Made by a program: the position numbers and the translations under genes. The notes beneath the pieces were generated by a model. It was not told where the DNA came from. It saw only the letters and a list, made by a program, of their open reading frames with translations, and ran no database searches. Shown one piece after another: positions 19,489-27,244 of a stretch of DNA of 64,000 nt (within the stretch, counting starts at the first letter, position 1; each line of letters opens with the position of its first letter). Origin of the DNA: Acidobacteriaceae bacterium (lineage in GTDB: Bacteria > Acidobacteriota > Terriglobia > Terriglobales > Acidobacteriaceae); assembly GCA_903642235.1 (NCBI GenBank), contig CAHJWL010000002.1, forward strand, positions 310,001 to 374,000, in the 5' to 3' direction.

Positions 19489-19575
19489 GCCGGGATGGCG
19501 GAACTGGCAGACGCAGCGGACTCAAAATCCGCCGAGGGCAACCTCGTGGGGGTTCGACCCCCCCTCCCGGCACCA
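19489..19575 (+). tRNA. tRNA-Leu (anticodon CAA)
   Basis: An 87-nt class II tRNA with a long variable arm. The acceptor GCCGGGA pairs with TCCCGGC and CCA is encoded. The anticodon stem GCGGA/TCCGC closes the loop CTCAAAA with anticodon CAA at 19523-19525. The T arm is GGGGGTTCGACCCCC. Confidence 0.97.
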
Positions 19576-19760
19576 AGACACTCCGCCAGGGTTCCCCCAG
19601 CTTGGCGAGTGTGGATTGAAAGTCACATTTACGCGATCGCAGCTGGGTCCCGATTTCTCGAGGACGCAGCGGCGAACAGTAACGCATAAAACGAGCAGCC
19701 TGCGACAAAAACACAGCGCATCCAGGCGGATACGCTGCCGATAGATCAGAACCCTGCCCT

Positions 19761-22205
19761 CTAAGCCTGACCCTGCTCGACCGGGATCTTTGCGTTCGCC
19801 GGCATCCCAACAATCGCAGGCTTTTCATCCGCGGAGAGACCGCGGAAGGTCTTCAACGCCTGTGCAACGACCTGATCCATGTTGAAGTAACGATAGTTCG
19901 CAAGACGCCCACAGAACGTTACGTCGGAAGCTCTGTCGGCGAGCTCGCGATAGCGAGCAAAGAGAGCCGCATTCTCCGGCCGGGGAATGGGATAGTACGG
20001 ATCGCCGGTAGCCTTCGGGTACTCATACACAACACTTGTCTTTGGGTGCTTCTGACCGGTCAGGTACTTGAACTCCGTCACCCGCGTAAAGGCATGCTCA
20101 TTCGGGTAGTTCACCACAGGTGCTTGCTGGAAGACTTCCTGATTGAGCGTTTCGTGGCGAAACTCGAGCGAGCGGTATGGAAGCGGTCCGAACTTGAATC
20201 CAAAATATTCGTCGATTGGACCTGTGTAGATCACCTTTGCGTCAGGGTAGGAACCAACAACATCAGCAAAGTCTTCACCCAGCTTTACGCTAATCGTCTG
20301 CTGATCGAGCATAGCCTCGAACATCTTGGTGTAGCCATGAAGCGGCATCGCTTGGAATGAGTCGGTGAAATAGCGGTCGTCATGATCAAAGCGAACGGGA
20401 ATGCGCCCGGCTACCGCTGCATCGAGTTGCGATGGATCAAGACCCCACTGCTTTCTCGTGTAATTGCGGAAGAACTTTTCATAAAGCTCGCGGCCAACAC
20501 GGCTGATGACAATATCTTCAGAAGTTCTGATCGCACCTGTATGCACGGCGCGCTGACCGAGAAAGACTTTCATCCCCGCTTCGTCCAGCTCGAGATCGTA
20601 AAGACGGTTGATCGTATCCAGGTTAATGGGAATCGGAAGCAGACGGTTATCCACGCTTGAAAGAACGCGGTGCTCATAGGAGCGCCAAGAGGTGAACTGG
20701 GACAGATACGCCACGACATCATCGCTGTTGGTGTGAAAGATGTGTGGTCCGTACCTATGGATCAGCACTCCATCCGCGTTGTAGGTGTCGTAGGCGTTTC
20801 CCGCGATGTGGGTTCGTTTGTCGACGACCAAAACCTTCTTGCCGAGCTGCGTCGCCAAGCGTTCCGCAAGAACACTGCCCGCAAACCCGGCGCCCGCAAT
20901 CAAGTAGTCGAAGCGCTCGGTCCGGATGGGAACGAACTTTCTTTGAGTAGAGTTACCTCTTACTACAGGTAAAGTGCAGATATTTTCTCTCCCAGGAGAC
21001 GTTGCTTTAACCGCGGACGGCTGCGAAGAGACTCCCCTTGCTTCAGCCTTTCCGTAGAGACGTCCCTTGGCGAGAGCACCATCAACCAATTGGCTCATAG
21101 CACGCCAAGTCGACTCCCACGAGTTATCAGCAAGCTTTCGCTGCACGGCAAGCTTCCACGTCTCTGTCGCAGGTTCGAGCGCCTGATCCAGCGCCGCAGC
21201 AAACTCCTCAGCCGTAGCAGCGATCTGAACGAGGCCCTTGTCGCCGTACTCTCTCACAACGTCCCGAATCGGCGTCGACACAACCGGACAACCGGCCGCA
21301 AGATACTCCGGAGTCTTGGTCGGCGAGATGAACTGCGTCGATGCATTCCTTGCAAAAGGCAGGATAGCGACGTCCCAACCGGCTAAGTATGCCGGCAATT
21401 CGTCGTACCGCTTGCTCCCGAGATAGTGAATGTTGTCAGAGCTCGGTAAGGATGCCGGATCGATCTTTGCGACCGGTCCAAGGATGACGAAATGAAGCTT
21501 GGGTCGCAGGAGTGCAAGGCTCGCGAGGAGATCCAGATCGAAACGCTCATCAAGGACACCATAGAAGCCGATGCGAGGTCCCGGAATCTCTGCTTGATCA
21601 GTGTCTTTGCGACCCATTCTTTTGGCAGATGCAAAATGTGCTACATCCACGGAGCTTGGAAAGAGATGAACGTTTCTGTGCTGATGCCGCTTTTCTTCAA
21701 AGAGACTCAGTCCGCCTGTAAATACAACATCCGCAATTCCCATCAACTCTTTTTCGCGCACTATCAGATCTGGCGGCGCGTTCTGGAAGTTGCTGAGCTG
21801 ATCCATGCAGTCATACACGACGGCGTCCGCCTTCAAGTGGCTGGAGAAAGCTAAAGCCATCGGCGTGTAGTACCAGCTGATGAAACTGCTGATCTGGTTT
21901 TGCTGTAGGAAGACGTTCAACAGATCGCGCTGTTCAACGCAGGCATTCTGCCCCTGAGTCAGATGGGGAGTAAGGACCTTGACGGAACCCGCCTCGTTTA
22001 AGACTTCGAGGTACGACCGTGCTGACGACCCGCCCTCAGTCTTTGCTTTCTCGTGCCAGACGGGTTCTTCCCAGTAGAAGACCCTTCGATGCTGAGCAGC
22101 CTGATTCAAAAGATGCTGAGGACGCTGCGTAACAAAATGCCAGCGCAAATGGCTGAAGCAGAGAAGGTCTGTGCCGGGAGCACCATTCAATTTGTTGGAA
22201 GCCAC
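19761..22205 (-). CDS. Fusion of glycosyltransferase and UDP-galactopyranose mutase
   Basis: 814 residues. Residues about 1-390 are a GT-B glycosyltransferase (GT4-like): FSHLRWHFVTQRPQHLL at the N-terminus, PRIGFYGVLDERFDLDLL at the start of the donor domain, and SPTKTPEYLAAGCPVVSTPI as the nucleotide-sugar segment. Residues about 430-800 are a full-length Glf: the FAD motif DYLIAGAGFAGSVLAERLA, the GNAYDTYNADGVLIHRYGPHIFHTN segment (shown here only as a landmark of the flavin and substrate site), FFRNYTRKQWG, and the C-terminal CGRLANYRYFNMDQVV. The mutase makes UDP-galactofuranose, and the attached transferase may use it. A Ser/Pro-rich linker joins the two. No other polysaccharide genes adjoin. 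Confidence 0.9.
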   Translation of the reverse strand: MASNKLNGAPGTDLLCFSHLRWHFVTQRPQHLLNQAAQHRRVFYWEEPVWHEKAKTEGGSSARSYLEVLNEAGSVKVLTPHLTQGQNACVEQRDLLNVFLQQNQISSFISWYYTPMALAFSSHLKADAVVYDCMDQLSNFQNAPPDLIVREKELMGIADVVFTGGLSLFEEKRHQHRNVHLFPSSVDVAHFASAKRMGRKDTDQAEIPGPRIGFYGVLDERFDLDLLASLALLRPKLHFVILGPVAKIDPASLPSSDNIHYLGSKRYDELPAYLAGWDVAILPFARNASTQFISPTKTPEYLAAGCPVVSTPIRDVVREYGDKGLVQIAATAEEFAAALDQALEPATETWKLAVQRKLADNSWESTWRAMSQLVDGALAKGRLYGKAEARGVSSQPSAVKATSPGRENICTLPVVRGNSTQRKFVPIRTERFDYLIAGAGFAGSVLAERLATQLGKKVLVVDKRTHIAGNAYDTYNADGVLIHRYGPHIFHTNSDDVVAYLSQFTSWRSYEHRVLSSVDNRLLPIPINLDTINRLYDLELDEAGMKVFLGQRAVHTGAIRTSEDIVISRVGRELYEKFFRNYTRKQWGLDPSQLDAAVAGRIPVRFDHDDRYFTDSFQAMPLHGYTKMFEAMLDQQTISVKLGEDFADVVGSYPDAKVIYTGPIDEYFGFKFGPLPYRSLEFRHETLNQEVFQQAPVVNYPNEHAFTRVTEFKYLTGQKHPKTSVVYEYPKATGDPYYPIPRPENAALFARYRELADRASDVTFCGRLANYRYFNMDQVVAQALKTFRGLSADEKPAIVGMPANAKIPVEQGQA

Positions 22206-22307
22206 GATAAAGTCACCTAAAGTTCTAAAGGAAGCTGTAGATCATCCCTCCGCGAGCGAATGGCATCGCATCAACGCTGCATACCTTCGCAGGGTTGTGA
22301 AGAGGGG

Positions 22308-22335
22308 TCGAGATATCTCGAACATCTATTAGATG
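22308..22335. promoter_or_regulatory. Two adjacent palindromes upstream of the GT-UGM fusion
   Basis: A perfect 14-bp palindrome TCGAGATATCTCGA (22308-22321) is followed at once by CATCTATTAGATG (22323-22335, arms of 5 with a 3-nt spacer). They lie about 100-130 bp upstream of the fusion gene in a 397-bp gap. They could be regulator sites; no regulator is identified. Confidence 0.25.
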
Positions 22336-22339
22336 CTCT

Positions 22340-22543
22340 TTATACCCAAGCCGCGAGGTCCTGCTCTTCCCGTTCTCGTTGCAGAGCTTCTTGGAGTGAG
22401 AACGTATACGCCTTTTGTGCGTCGTCCATCAAAACTGGGCGTGTCGATAGTCCGCGTCTGCACTCGCGATATTCTGCGCATGCATCATTGATCGACACAG
22501 AACGTGAGTCGATGCAAAGAATGGGCCGGCATCCTGATGACAT
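22340..22543 (-). CDS. Possible small protein, unrecognised
   Basis: A 67-codon frame within the otherwise gene-free 22206-22602 gap. The protein would be charged and helical at its C-terminus (MDDAQKAYTFSLQEALQRE). It shows no signal peptide, domain or known relative that I can recognise, and no clear ribosome binding site. It may be a chance frame. Confidence 0.25.
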   Translation of the reverse strand: MSSGCRPILCIDSRSVSINDACAEYRECRRGLSTRPVLMDDAQKAYTFSLQEALQREREEQDLAAWV

Positions 22544-22602
22544 TCTTAGTATATAGTGCCCGCCGCACTGGCTCCATTATGCGCTTCGCAAAGAGCGATA
22601 TG

Positions 22603-23622
22603 TTAGCGCGCCGGACCACCCGGCTCGGATAACGCAAGGATGAAGTCAGGAGCGCCATTCTCGAGAAAGAACCGGTGCCGCATCTGACGGTTCCGCCATG
22701 CCTCTGTCCCGCCGAAGGATAGCGTGGACAGGGCACCTGTGACATTTCCAAAGCGAGCAGCCTCAGAGATCGAGCAGCCGTGGAGATAGGCGCTGAGGAA
22801 GCCGGCATTGAAACTGTCTCCGGCACCAATCGTATCCACAGGTGTGACGCGAACTCCCGGCACCTCTTGCCTTCTCCCGTCCACCTGAATCACGGACCCC
22901 TTTGAGCCACACTTCACCACGATGACAGGCACCGTATCCGCCATCCGCACAAGAGCTTTATCCAGCGAGTCTGACCCGGTGATCCTGAGCAGCTCGCGTT
23001 CGTTTGGGAGAAAGACATCGATCAAACCAAGAACGTCATGCAGAATGCCACCCCACGCGTCCTCTGGATCGTCATTGGTGTCGAGCGAGATGGTCAGGCC
23101 CGCGCTCCTCAATCGTCGCAAGAGCTCCGGCAGTCCGGCATGTAAGCCGCTTTGCAGAAAAAGCGAAGACAGATGAAAGTGTCGGGAGGCGGAGAGATAC
23201 GTCCACGGCAGATCGTCGCAGGTCAGCCCCGCCGTTGTTCCGGGGTACGTCAGGATATGGCGTTCCGCCCCGTGCGGAAGCAGGATCGTGACACCGGTTC
23301 CCTCTTCTCTTTCGCCCGGACTGGTCGAAACATCCACGCCACTCTCTCCGATTCGCCTCATCGCAAACTGACCCATCTCGTCGTCGCAGACTCGGGTCGC
23401 GAAACCGACACGAGTTCCCAGAAGAGCGAGATTGTGCGCGGTTATGGCTGACGATCCGCCCAGCGTCATCTTGAAACCAGTCGCCAATAACTCCCGCTCG
23501 GTCGGCATGTGTGGCGGCAAGCCATACAGAATGAGATCAAGATTGATCTCTCCCGCAATCGTCACATCGAACCTGCGTTGGCCTTGAACCATGTTCATGA
23601 GCTGTGCCCTGATCCTCTTCAT
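22603..23622 (-). CDS. PfkB-family carbohydrate kinase, probably of the GalNAc locus
   Basis: 339-residue ribokinase-fold sugar kinase. Seen: the N-terminal FDVTIAGEINLDLILYG, the GGSSAITAHNLALLG motif of PfkB signature 1, and DTIGAGDSFNAGFLSAYLHG (signature 2) with catalytic Asp in GAGD. It is divergent from agaS, and the gap holds an AgaR-box-like motif. In that context it could phosphorylate GalNAc, galactosamine or tagatose 6-phosphate; the sequence alone does not decide. The start is uncertain: ATG 23622, or 23598 which has AGGG about 8 nt upstream. Confidence 0.82.
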   Translation of the reverse strand: MKRIRAQLMNMVQGQRRFDVTIAGEINLDLILYGLPPHMPTERELLATGFKMTLGGSSAITAHNLALLGTRVGFATRVCDDEMGQFAMRRIGESGVDVSTSPGEREEGTGVTILLPHGAERHILTYPGTTAGLTCDDLPWTYLSASRHFHLSSLFLQSGLHAGLPELLRRLRSAGLTISLDTNDDPEDAWGGILHDVLGLIDVFLPNERELLRITGSDSLDKALVRMADTVPVIVVKCGSKGSVIQVDGRRQEVPGVRVTPVDTIGAGDSFNAGFLSAYLHGCSISEAARFGNVTGALSTLSFGGTEAWRNRQMRHRFFLENGAPDFILALSEPGGPAR

Positions 23623-23657
23623 CCATTCCTGCGTTTCTGCATGCTACTATTATCTTC

Positions 23658-23679
23658 GTTTCATTTCATTACGTTTGCT
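23658..23679 (+). promoter_or_regulatory. AgaR-box-like operator candidate between PfkB kinase and agaS
   Basis: GTTTCATTTCATTACGT followed by TTGCT. It agrees at 18 of 20 positions with the E. coli AgaR consensus as I remember it (TTTCRTTTYRTTTYNYTTKK). A near copy lies before the TonB-dependent receptor at 34542. Placed 36-57 bp upstream of one start and about 40 bp upstream of the other, so it could control both divergent genes. Confidence 0.5.
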
Positions 23680-23716
23680 TACCACGTCTCCGGAGCCTTA
23701 ATCTTTGAGTGCCTTG

Positions 23717-24889
23717 ATGAGTCTGCTTGACCTTCCGAGAACAGAGCAGGAGAGGCGAGGTCTCCTCTTCACGCCGCGTGAGATCGCACAGCAACCCACA
23801 ACGTGGCGCACGACCTTCGGCATCTTCAAGCGGGAGCAGCACCGGATTCAACTCTTTCTTGAGCGGGCAGGAGTCACTGGCCCGCTTGAGCAGCGTCCTG
23901 TCCTCATGCTTGTCGGGGCGGGCACCTCCGATTACATCGGGCTTTCGATAGCTCTGCTCCTGCGGCAGCGCTGGGGATGCGAGACGAGCGCTGTGGCCAG
24001 CACCGATCTGCTCACCAATCTGTCGGATCACATCATCCCGGGCCGACGCTATTTGTGGATTTCCTTCTCCCGCTCAGGCGACTCTCCCGAGGGCCTGAAC
24101 GTGCTTGAACAAAGCCTCGCTTCCTCTCCTGAGATCTCGCACCTGGTTGTGACCTGCAATCCCAGGTCACGCATGATTGCCGCCGCTCGAGGGCAAGACA
24201 ACGTGTGCACCGTCGTTCTTGATGATTCGGTGAACGACCGCAGCCTGGCGATGACGAGTTCATTTACCAACATGGTTATCTTTGGGCACTGTCTCGCCCA
24301 CGCCTGGGGTCTCGATGAGTACGAGCCCGTTCTCGAAGAGATGATCTCCGCCGCATCTCCGCTCCTCGACGATGCGACCGAGGTTGCCGTGGCGGCCAGC
24401 CTCCGCAAGAGTCCATACGTCTGCATGATCGGCTCCGGCGCGCTTGCTGCCATTGCAAGAGAAGCCTCGCTGAAGGTCTTGGAGATGTCAGGCGGTCAGA
24501 TCAAGACATCCGCGCAGACCTCGCTTGGTCTGCGCCACGGCCCTATGGCTATCCTTGATCGCAAGACCGATCTGATCTGTTTTCTGTCTGCACAACGGCC
24601 TCGCCTTCAGTACGAGGCAGACCTGATGCAGGAGATCCAGACCAAGCAAATCACTGCCTCCTGCACGGTGATCGGGCTCGAATCAGACCGCGAACTCGTT
24701 GCACCCTTCTGCGACACGTTTCTCGGCATCCGCGGAGTTCTTCCGGACCTCTATCGCCCACCGGTCGATATTATCTTCGGCCAACTGCTGGGTCTCTATT
24801 CCGCCATCTCGCACGGTTTGCGCCCCGATGCTCCAAGCCCTCAGGGGGTCATCAACCGCGTCGTCGGTGATTTCACCATCTACCGCTGA
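23717..24889 (+). CDS. agaS: AgaS-type SIS-domain aldose-ketose isomerase/deaminase
   Basis: 390 residues with two sugar-isomerase (SIS) domains. Seen: LMLVGAGTSDYIGLSIALLL, SFSRSGDSPEGLNVL with the phosphosugar-binding Ser/Thr loop, and EASLKVLEMSGGQIKTSAQTSLGLRHGPMA in the second domain. AgaS converts galactosamine 6-phosphate to tagatose 6-phosphate and ammonia. Neighbours (AgaZ/KbaZ, GH109, DeoR regulator) support that assignment over GlmS-like functions. The ATG at 23717 is used; an in-frame TTG at 23705 is the alternative. The stop is one base from the next start, so the two genes form an operon. Confidence 0.85.
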   Translation: MSLLDLPRTEQERRGLLFTPREIAQQPTTWRTTFGIFKREQHRIQLFLERAGVTGPLEQRPVLMLVGAGTSDYIGLSIALLLRQRWGCETSAVASTDLLTNLSDHIIPGRRYLWISFSRSGDSPEGLNVLEQSLASSPEISHLVVTCNPRSRMIAAARGQDNVCTVVLDDSVNDRSLAMTSSFTNMVIFGHCLAHAWGLDEYEPVLEEMISAASPLLDDATEVAVAASLRKSPYVCMIGSGALAAIAREASLKVLEMSGGQIKTSAQTSLGLRHGPMAILDRKTDLICFLSAQRPRLQYEADLMQEIQTKQITASCTVIGLESDRELVAPFCDTFLGIRGVLPDLYRPPVDIIFGQLLGLYSAISHGLRPDAPSPQGVINRVVGDFTIYR

Positions 24890-24890
24890 C

Positions 24891-26165
24891 ATGACGACAC
24901 GGCTGCAGCAACATCTCGCACCGTCGCCCTCGGGCATCTCCGCCGGCTTGTACTCCGTGTGCTCCGCGCATCCACTCGTTCTGCGCGCCGCGGCAGAGCA
25001 AGCCGTTACGGACGGCAGTCTGCTGCTCATCGAAGCAACCAGCAATCAGGTCAACCAGGATGGCGGCTATACCGGCATGCAACCCGAGGCCTTCCGGGCC
25101 TTTGTTGAGGCCATCGTGCAAAGAGCAGGGCTTCCTGCATCAAACCTCATTCTTGGCGGCGATCATCTCGGCCCTAACCCCTGGCGTCACCTCTCATCAG
25201 CCGCAGCCATGCAGCGTGCGCAAGCGATGGTCAGTGCTTACAGTTCAGCCGGCTTCAGCAAAATTCACCTTGATGCCAGCATGGCCTGCCAGGACGACCC
25301 TTCTTCTCTGAGCGATGATGCCATCGCGGCTCGCAGCGTCGCGCTCTGCCAGGCAGCTGAGCGTGCCCACCTGGACGGGGCCGAGCCGCCCGTCTATGTC
25401 ATCGGAACCGAGGTCCCAACCCCGGGCGGAGCCACACACGAGCTCCGCGGAGGCGTTGCCGTCACCTCGGCTGAGGCCGCCGCGCATACGCTTGAGGTGC
25501 ACCACAGAGCGTTTCTCGCCGCGGGTCTTGAGGATGCCTGGTCCCGCGTCGTCGCCCTGGTCGTTCAGCCTGGGGTCGAGTTCGATCACGATAGCGTTGT
25601 CGACTACGACCGCGCCAAAGCTGCCTCTCTTATCGCATGGCGAAGGCAAGCGGCGGGCGGCATCGTCTTTGAAGCGCACTCCACCGACTACCAGCTCCCG
25701 GACGCCTACAGTGCTCTCGTTGAAGACGGCTTCGCTATTCTCAAGGTTGGGCCGGCCCTCACCTTTGCTCTGCGGGAGGGTCTGGATGCTCTCAGCGCAA
25801 TCGAGTCGCAGTTGGTACCGCCCAGCCAGTCGTCGAACCTGCGGACAACCATCGAGCGCACCATGCTCGCTCTTCCGGCCTCGTGGGCGCCGTACTACAG
25901 CGGCGACACACACCAGCAGGCGCTGCTCCGGCAATACAGCTACAGCGATCGCGTGCGCTATTACTGGCATACTCCGGAGGTCGCCTCAGCTGTACAGACC
26001 TTGCTTGCCAACCTCTCCGCCCTGCAGATTCCCAACAGCATGCTGAGTCTCCATCTGCCCGCGCAATATGCACGTCTCCGTAAACGAGAGATCACCGGCA
26101 CTCCGGAATCATTGCTGATCGATAAAGTAAGAGATGTTCTTCGTGTCTATGCAGCAGCCTGCTGA
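24891..26165 (+). CDS. kbaZ: KbaZ/GatZ/AgaZ family protein (tagatose phosphate metabolism)
   Basis: 424 residues of the GatZ/KbaZ family: GIYSVCS-like start (SAGLYSVCSAHPLVLRAA), EATSNQVNQDGGYTGM, LGGDHLGPNPWRH, IHLDASMACQDD, VIGTEVPTPGGA and FEAHSTDYQLP. In E. coli these proteins are the non-catalytic partner of tagatose-1,6-bisphosphate aldolase (KbaY/GatY). In many GalNAc loci the homologue AgaZ has been proposed as a tagatose 6-phosphate kinase. No KbaY-type aldolase is in the window, which favours the kinase idea or an aldolase elsewhere. The ATG at 24891 follows the agaS stop by one base. Convergent with the amidohydrolase. Confidence 0.88.
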   Translation: MTTRLQQHLAPSPSGISAGLYSVCSAHPLVLRAAAEQAVTDGSLLLIEATSNQVNQDGGYTGMQPEAFRAFVEAIVQRAGLPASNLILGGDHLGPNPWRHLSSAAAMQRAQAMVSAYSSAGFSKIHLDASMACQDDPSSLSDDAIAARSVALCQAAERAHLDGAEPPVYVIGTEVPTPGGATHELRGGVAVTSAEAAAHTLEVHHRAFLAAGLEDAWSRVVALVVQPGVEFDHDSVVDYDRAKAASLIAWRRQAAGGIVFEAHSTDYQLPDAYSALVEDGFAILKVGPALTFALREGLDALSAIESQLVPPSQSSNLRTTIERTMLALPASWAPYYSGDTHQQALLRQYSYSDRVRYYWHTPEVASAVQTLLANLSALQIPNSMLSLHLPAQYARLRKREITGTPESLLIDKVRDVLRVYAAAC

Positions 26166-26179
26166 CGCGCCGCCATCAC

Positions 26180-27235
26180 CTAGCGGAAGGGTGCAAGCAG
26201 CTTGAGAGCGTTCTCGCGGTACACCTTGCGCAAGACATCGTCCGGAAGAAAGATGCCGTAAATATTCCATCGGCCCTGACCGGACGCATGGGTGGGATAG
26301 CTGAAGTACTCATCCGCCGTCTGCAGAAATCGGTAGTAGCCGCGATACATCGCCACATCCGGAAGCAGATCCGTCCCAAACACAATTCTGTCCGCATACT
26401 TCAGAAAGAAAGCGCGCGCGCTGTAAGGCTGGCGACCAAGCTCCGGTGTGCGCGCGCTGATATCGATCTGCAGGTTCGCGTGCGTCTCCAGCAACTCTGA
26501 TAATGCTCCCAGATCCTCTCCGCTCTCCGCCAGATGCGCACCGACAAATTGTGTCTCCGGATGTCGCGCAATCACACGATTGCGCTGCTGGAGCAGATCC
26601 TGCTTCGTGACGGGAGAGTCCGAGAAGCCCCAGTCCGGGTGCGCCGCCAGCTCCTCATAGCGTTCATTCTCGGCTGTGATCGGGTCGAAAAACGCGTCCG
26701 GATCCGCCGTATGAAACATGACCGGAAGTCGAAGTTCAGCGGCCTTTGCGAAGATCGGCGCAAAGCGCTGGTCATCGATCCGAAGCAGCGCACCCTGCGC
26801 ATCCTTCAGCACCAATCCGAGATCCTTCCAGAACTTGATGCCAACCGCTCCATGCTCAACCATGCGCTCCAGCCGGTCACAGGTAAGTGCGGCAAAGTCC
26901 TTGCGTTCGACTCCAGTCCAGTCCATCCATCCGATTGTCGCGAAGCGCCTGCGGTCCGCAGCACGCAAACGATCCATCTGCGCAAGCGCTGCATCACCAG
27001 TCTGCATGGTGATATTCACCAGGAACTCCACCTCGCAGATGTCCATGATGCGCAGCAGGTCGCTTGCCGCTACGGAGTCGAGATGATTGTGATAGTCGAT
27101 CACCGGAAAACGCGGCCGCTCTTCCAGATGCTCCTTTGTCTTAAGCGAGGACCGCGGCTGAAACGAACTGAGCGGAAGCGCGACTGCCGCCTTTGCGCTC
27201 ACCATGTCGACGAACTTGTCTGTGCTCTCGTTCAT
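26180..27235 (-). CDS. TIM-barrel metal-dependent amidohydrolase (amidohydrolase_2 type)
   Basis: 351 residues with the metal-binding HxH in FPVIDYHNHLDS, a barrel Lys in HGAVGIKFWKDLG, His in PVMFHTADPD, His in QFVGAHLAESGEDL and Asp in RIVFGTDLLPD. This is the COG2159-like group (hydrolases, lactonases, decarboxylases), not the NagA/AgaA deacetylase group. It lies 9 bp after the GH109 gene on the same strand and is clearly cotranscribed. No signal peptide. Its place in a locus with no evident GalNAc-6-P deacetylase makes its substrate interesting, but a deacetylase role is not supported by the motifs. Confidence 0.8.
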   Translation of the reverse strand: MNESTDKFVDMVSAKAAVALPLSSFQPRSSLKTKEHLEERPRFPVIDYHNHLDSVAASDLLRIMDICEVEFLVNITMQTGDAALAQMDRLRAADRRRFATIGWMDWTGVERKDFAALTCDRLERMVEHGAVGIKFWKDLGLVLKDAQGALLRIDDQRFAPIFAKAAELRLPVMFHTADPDAFFDPITAENERYEELAAHPDWGFSDSPVTKQDLLQQRNRVIARHPETQFVGAHLAESGEDLGALSELLETHANLQIDISARTPELGRQPYSARAFFLKYADRIVFGTDLLPDVAMYRGYYRFLQTADEYFSYPTHASGQGRWNIYGIFLPDDVLRKVYRENALKLLAPFR

Positions 27236-27244
27236 CGTGCCAGC

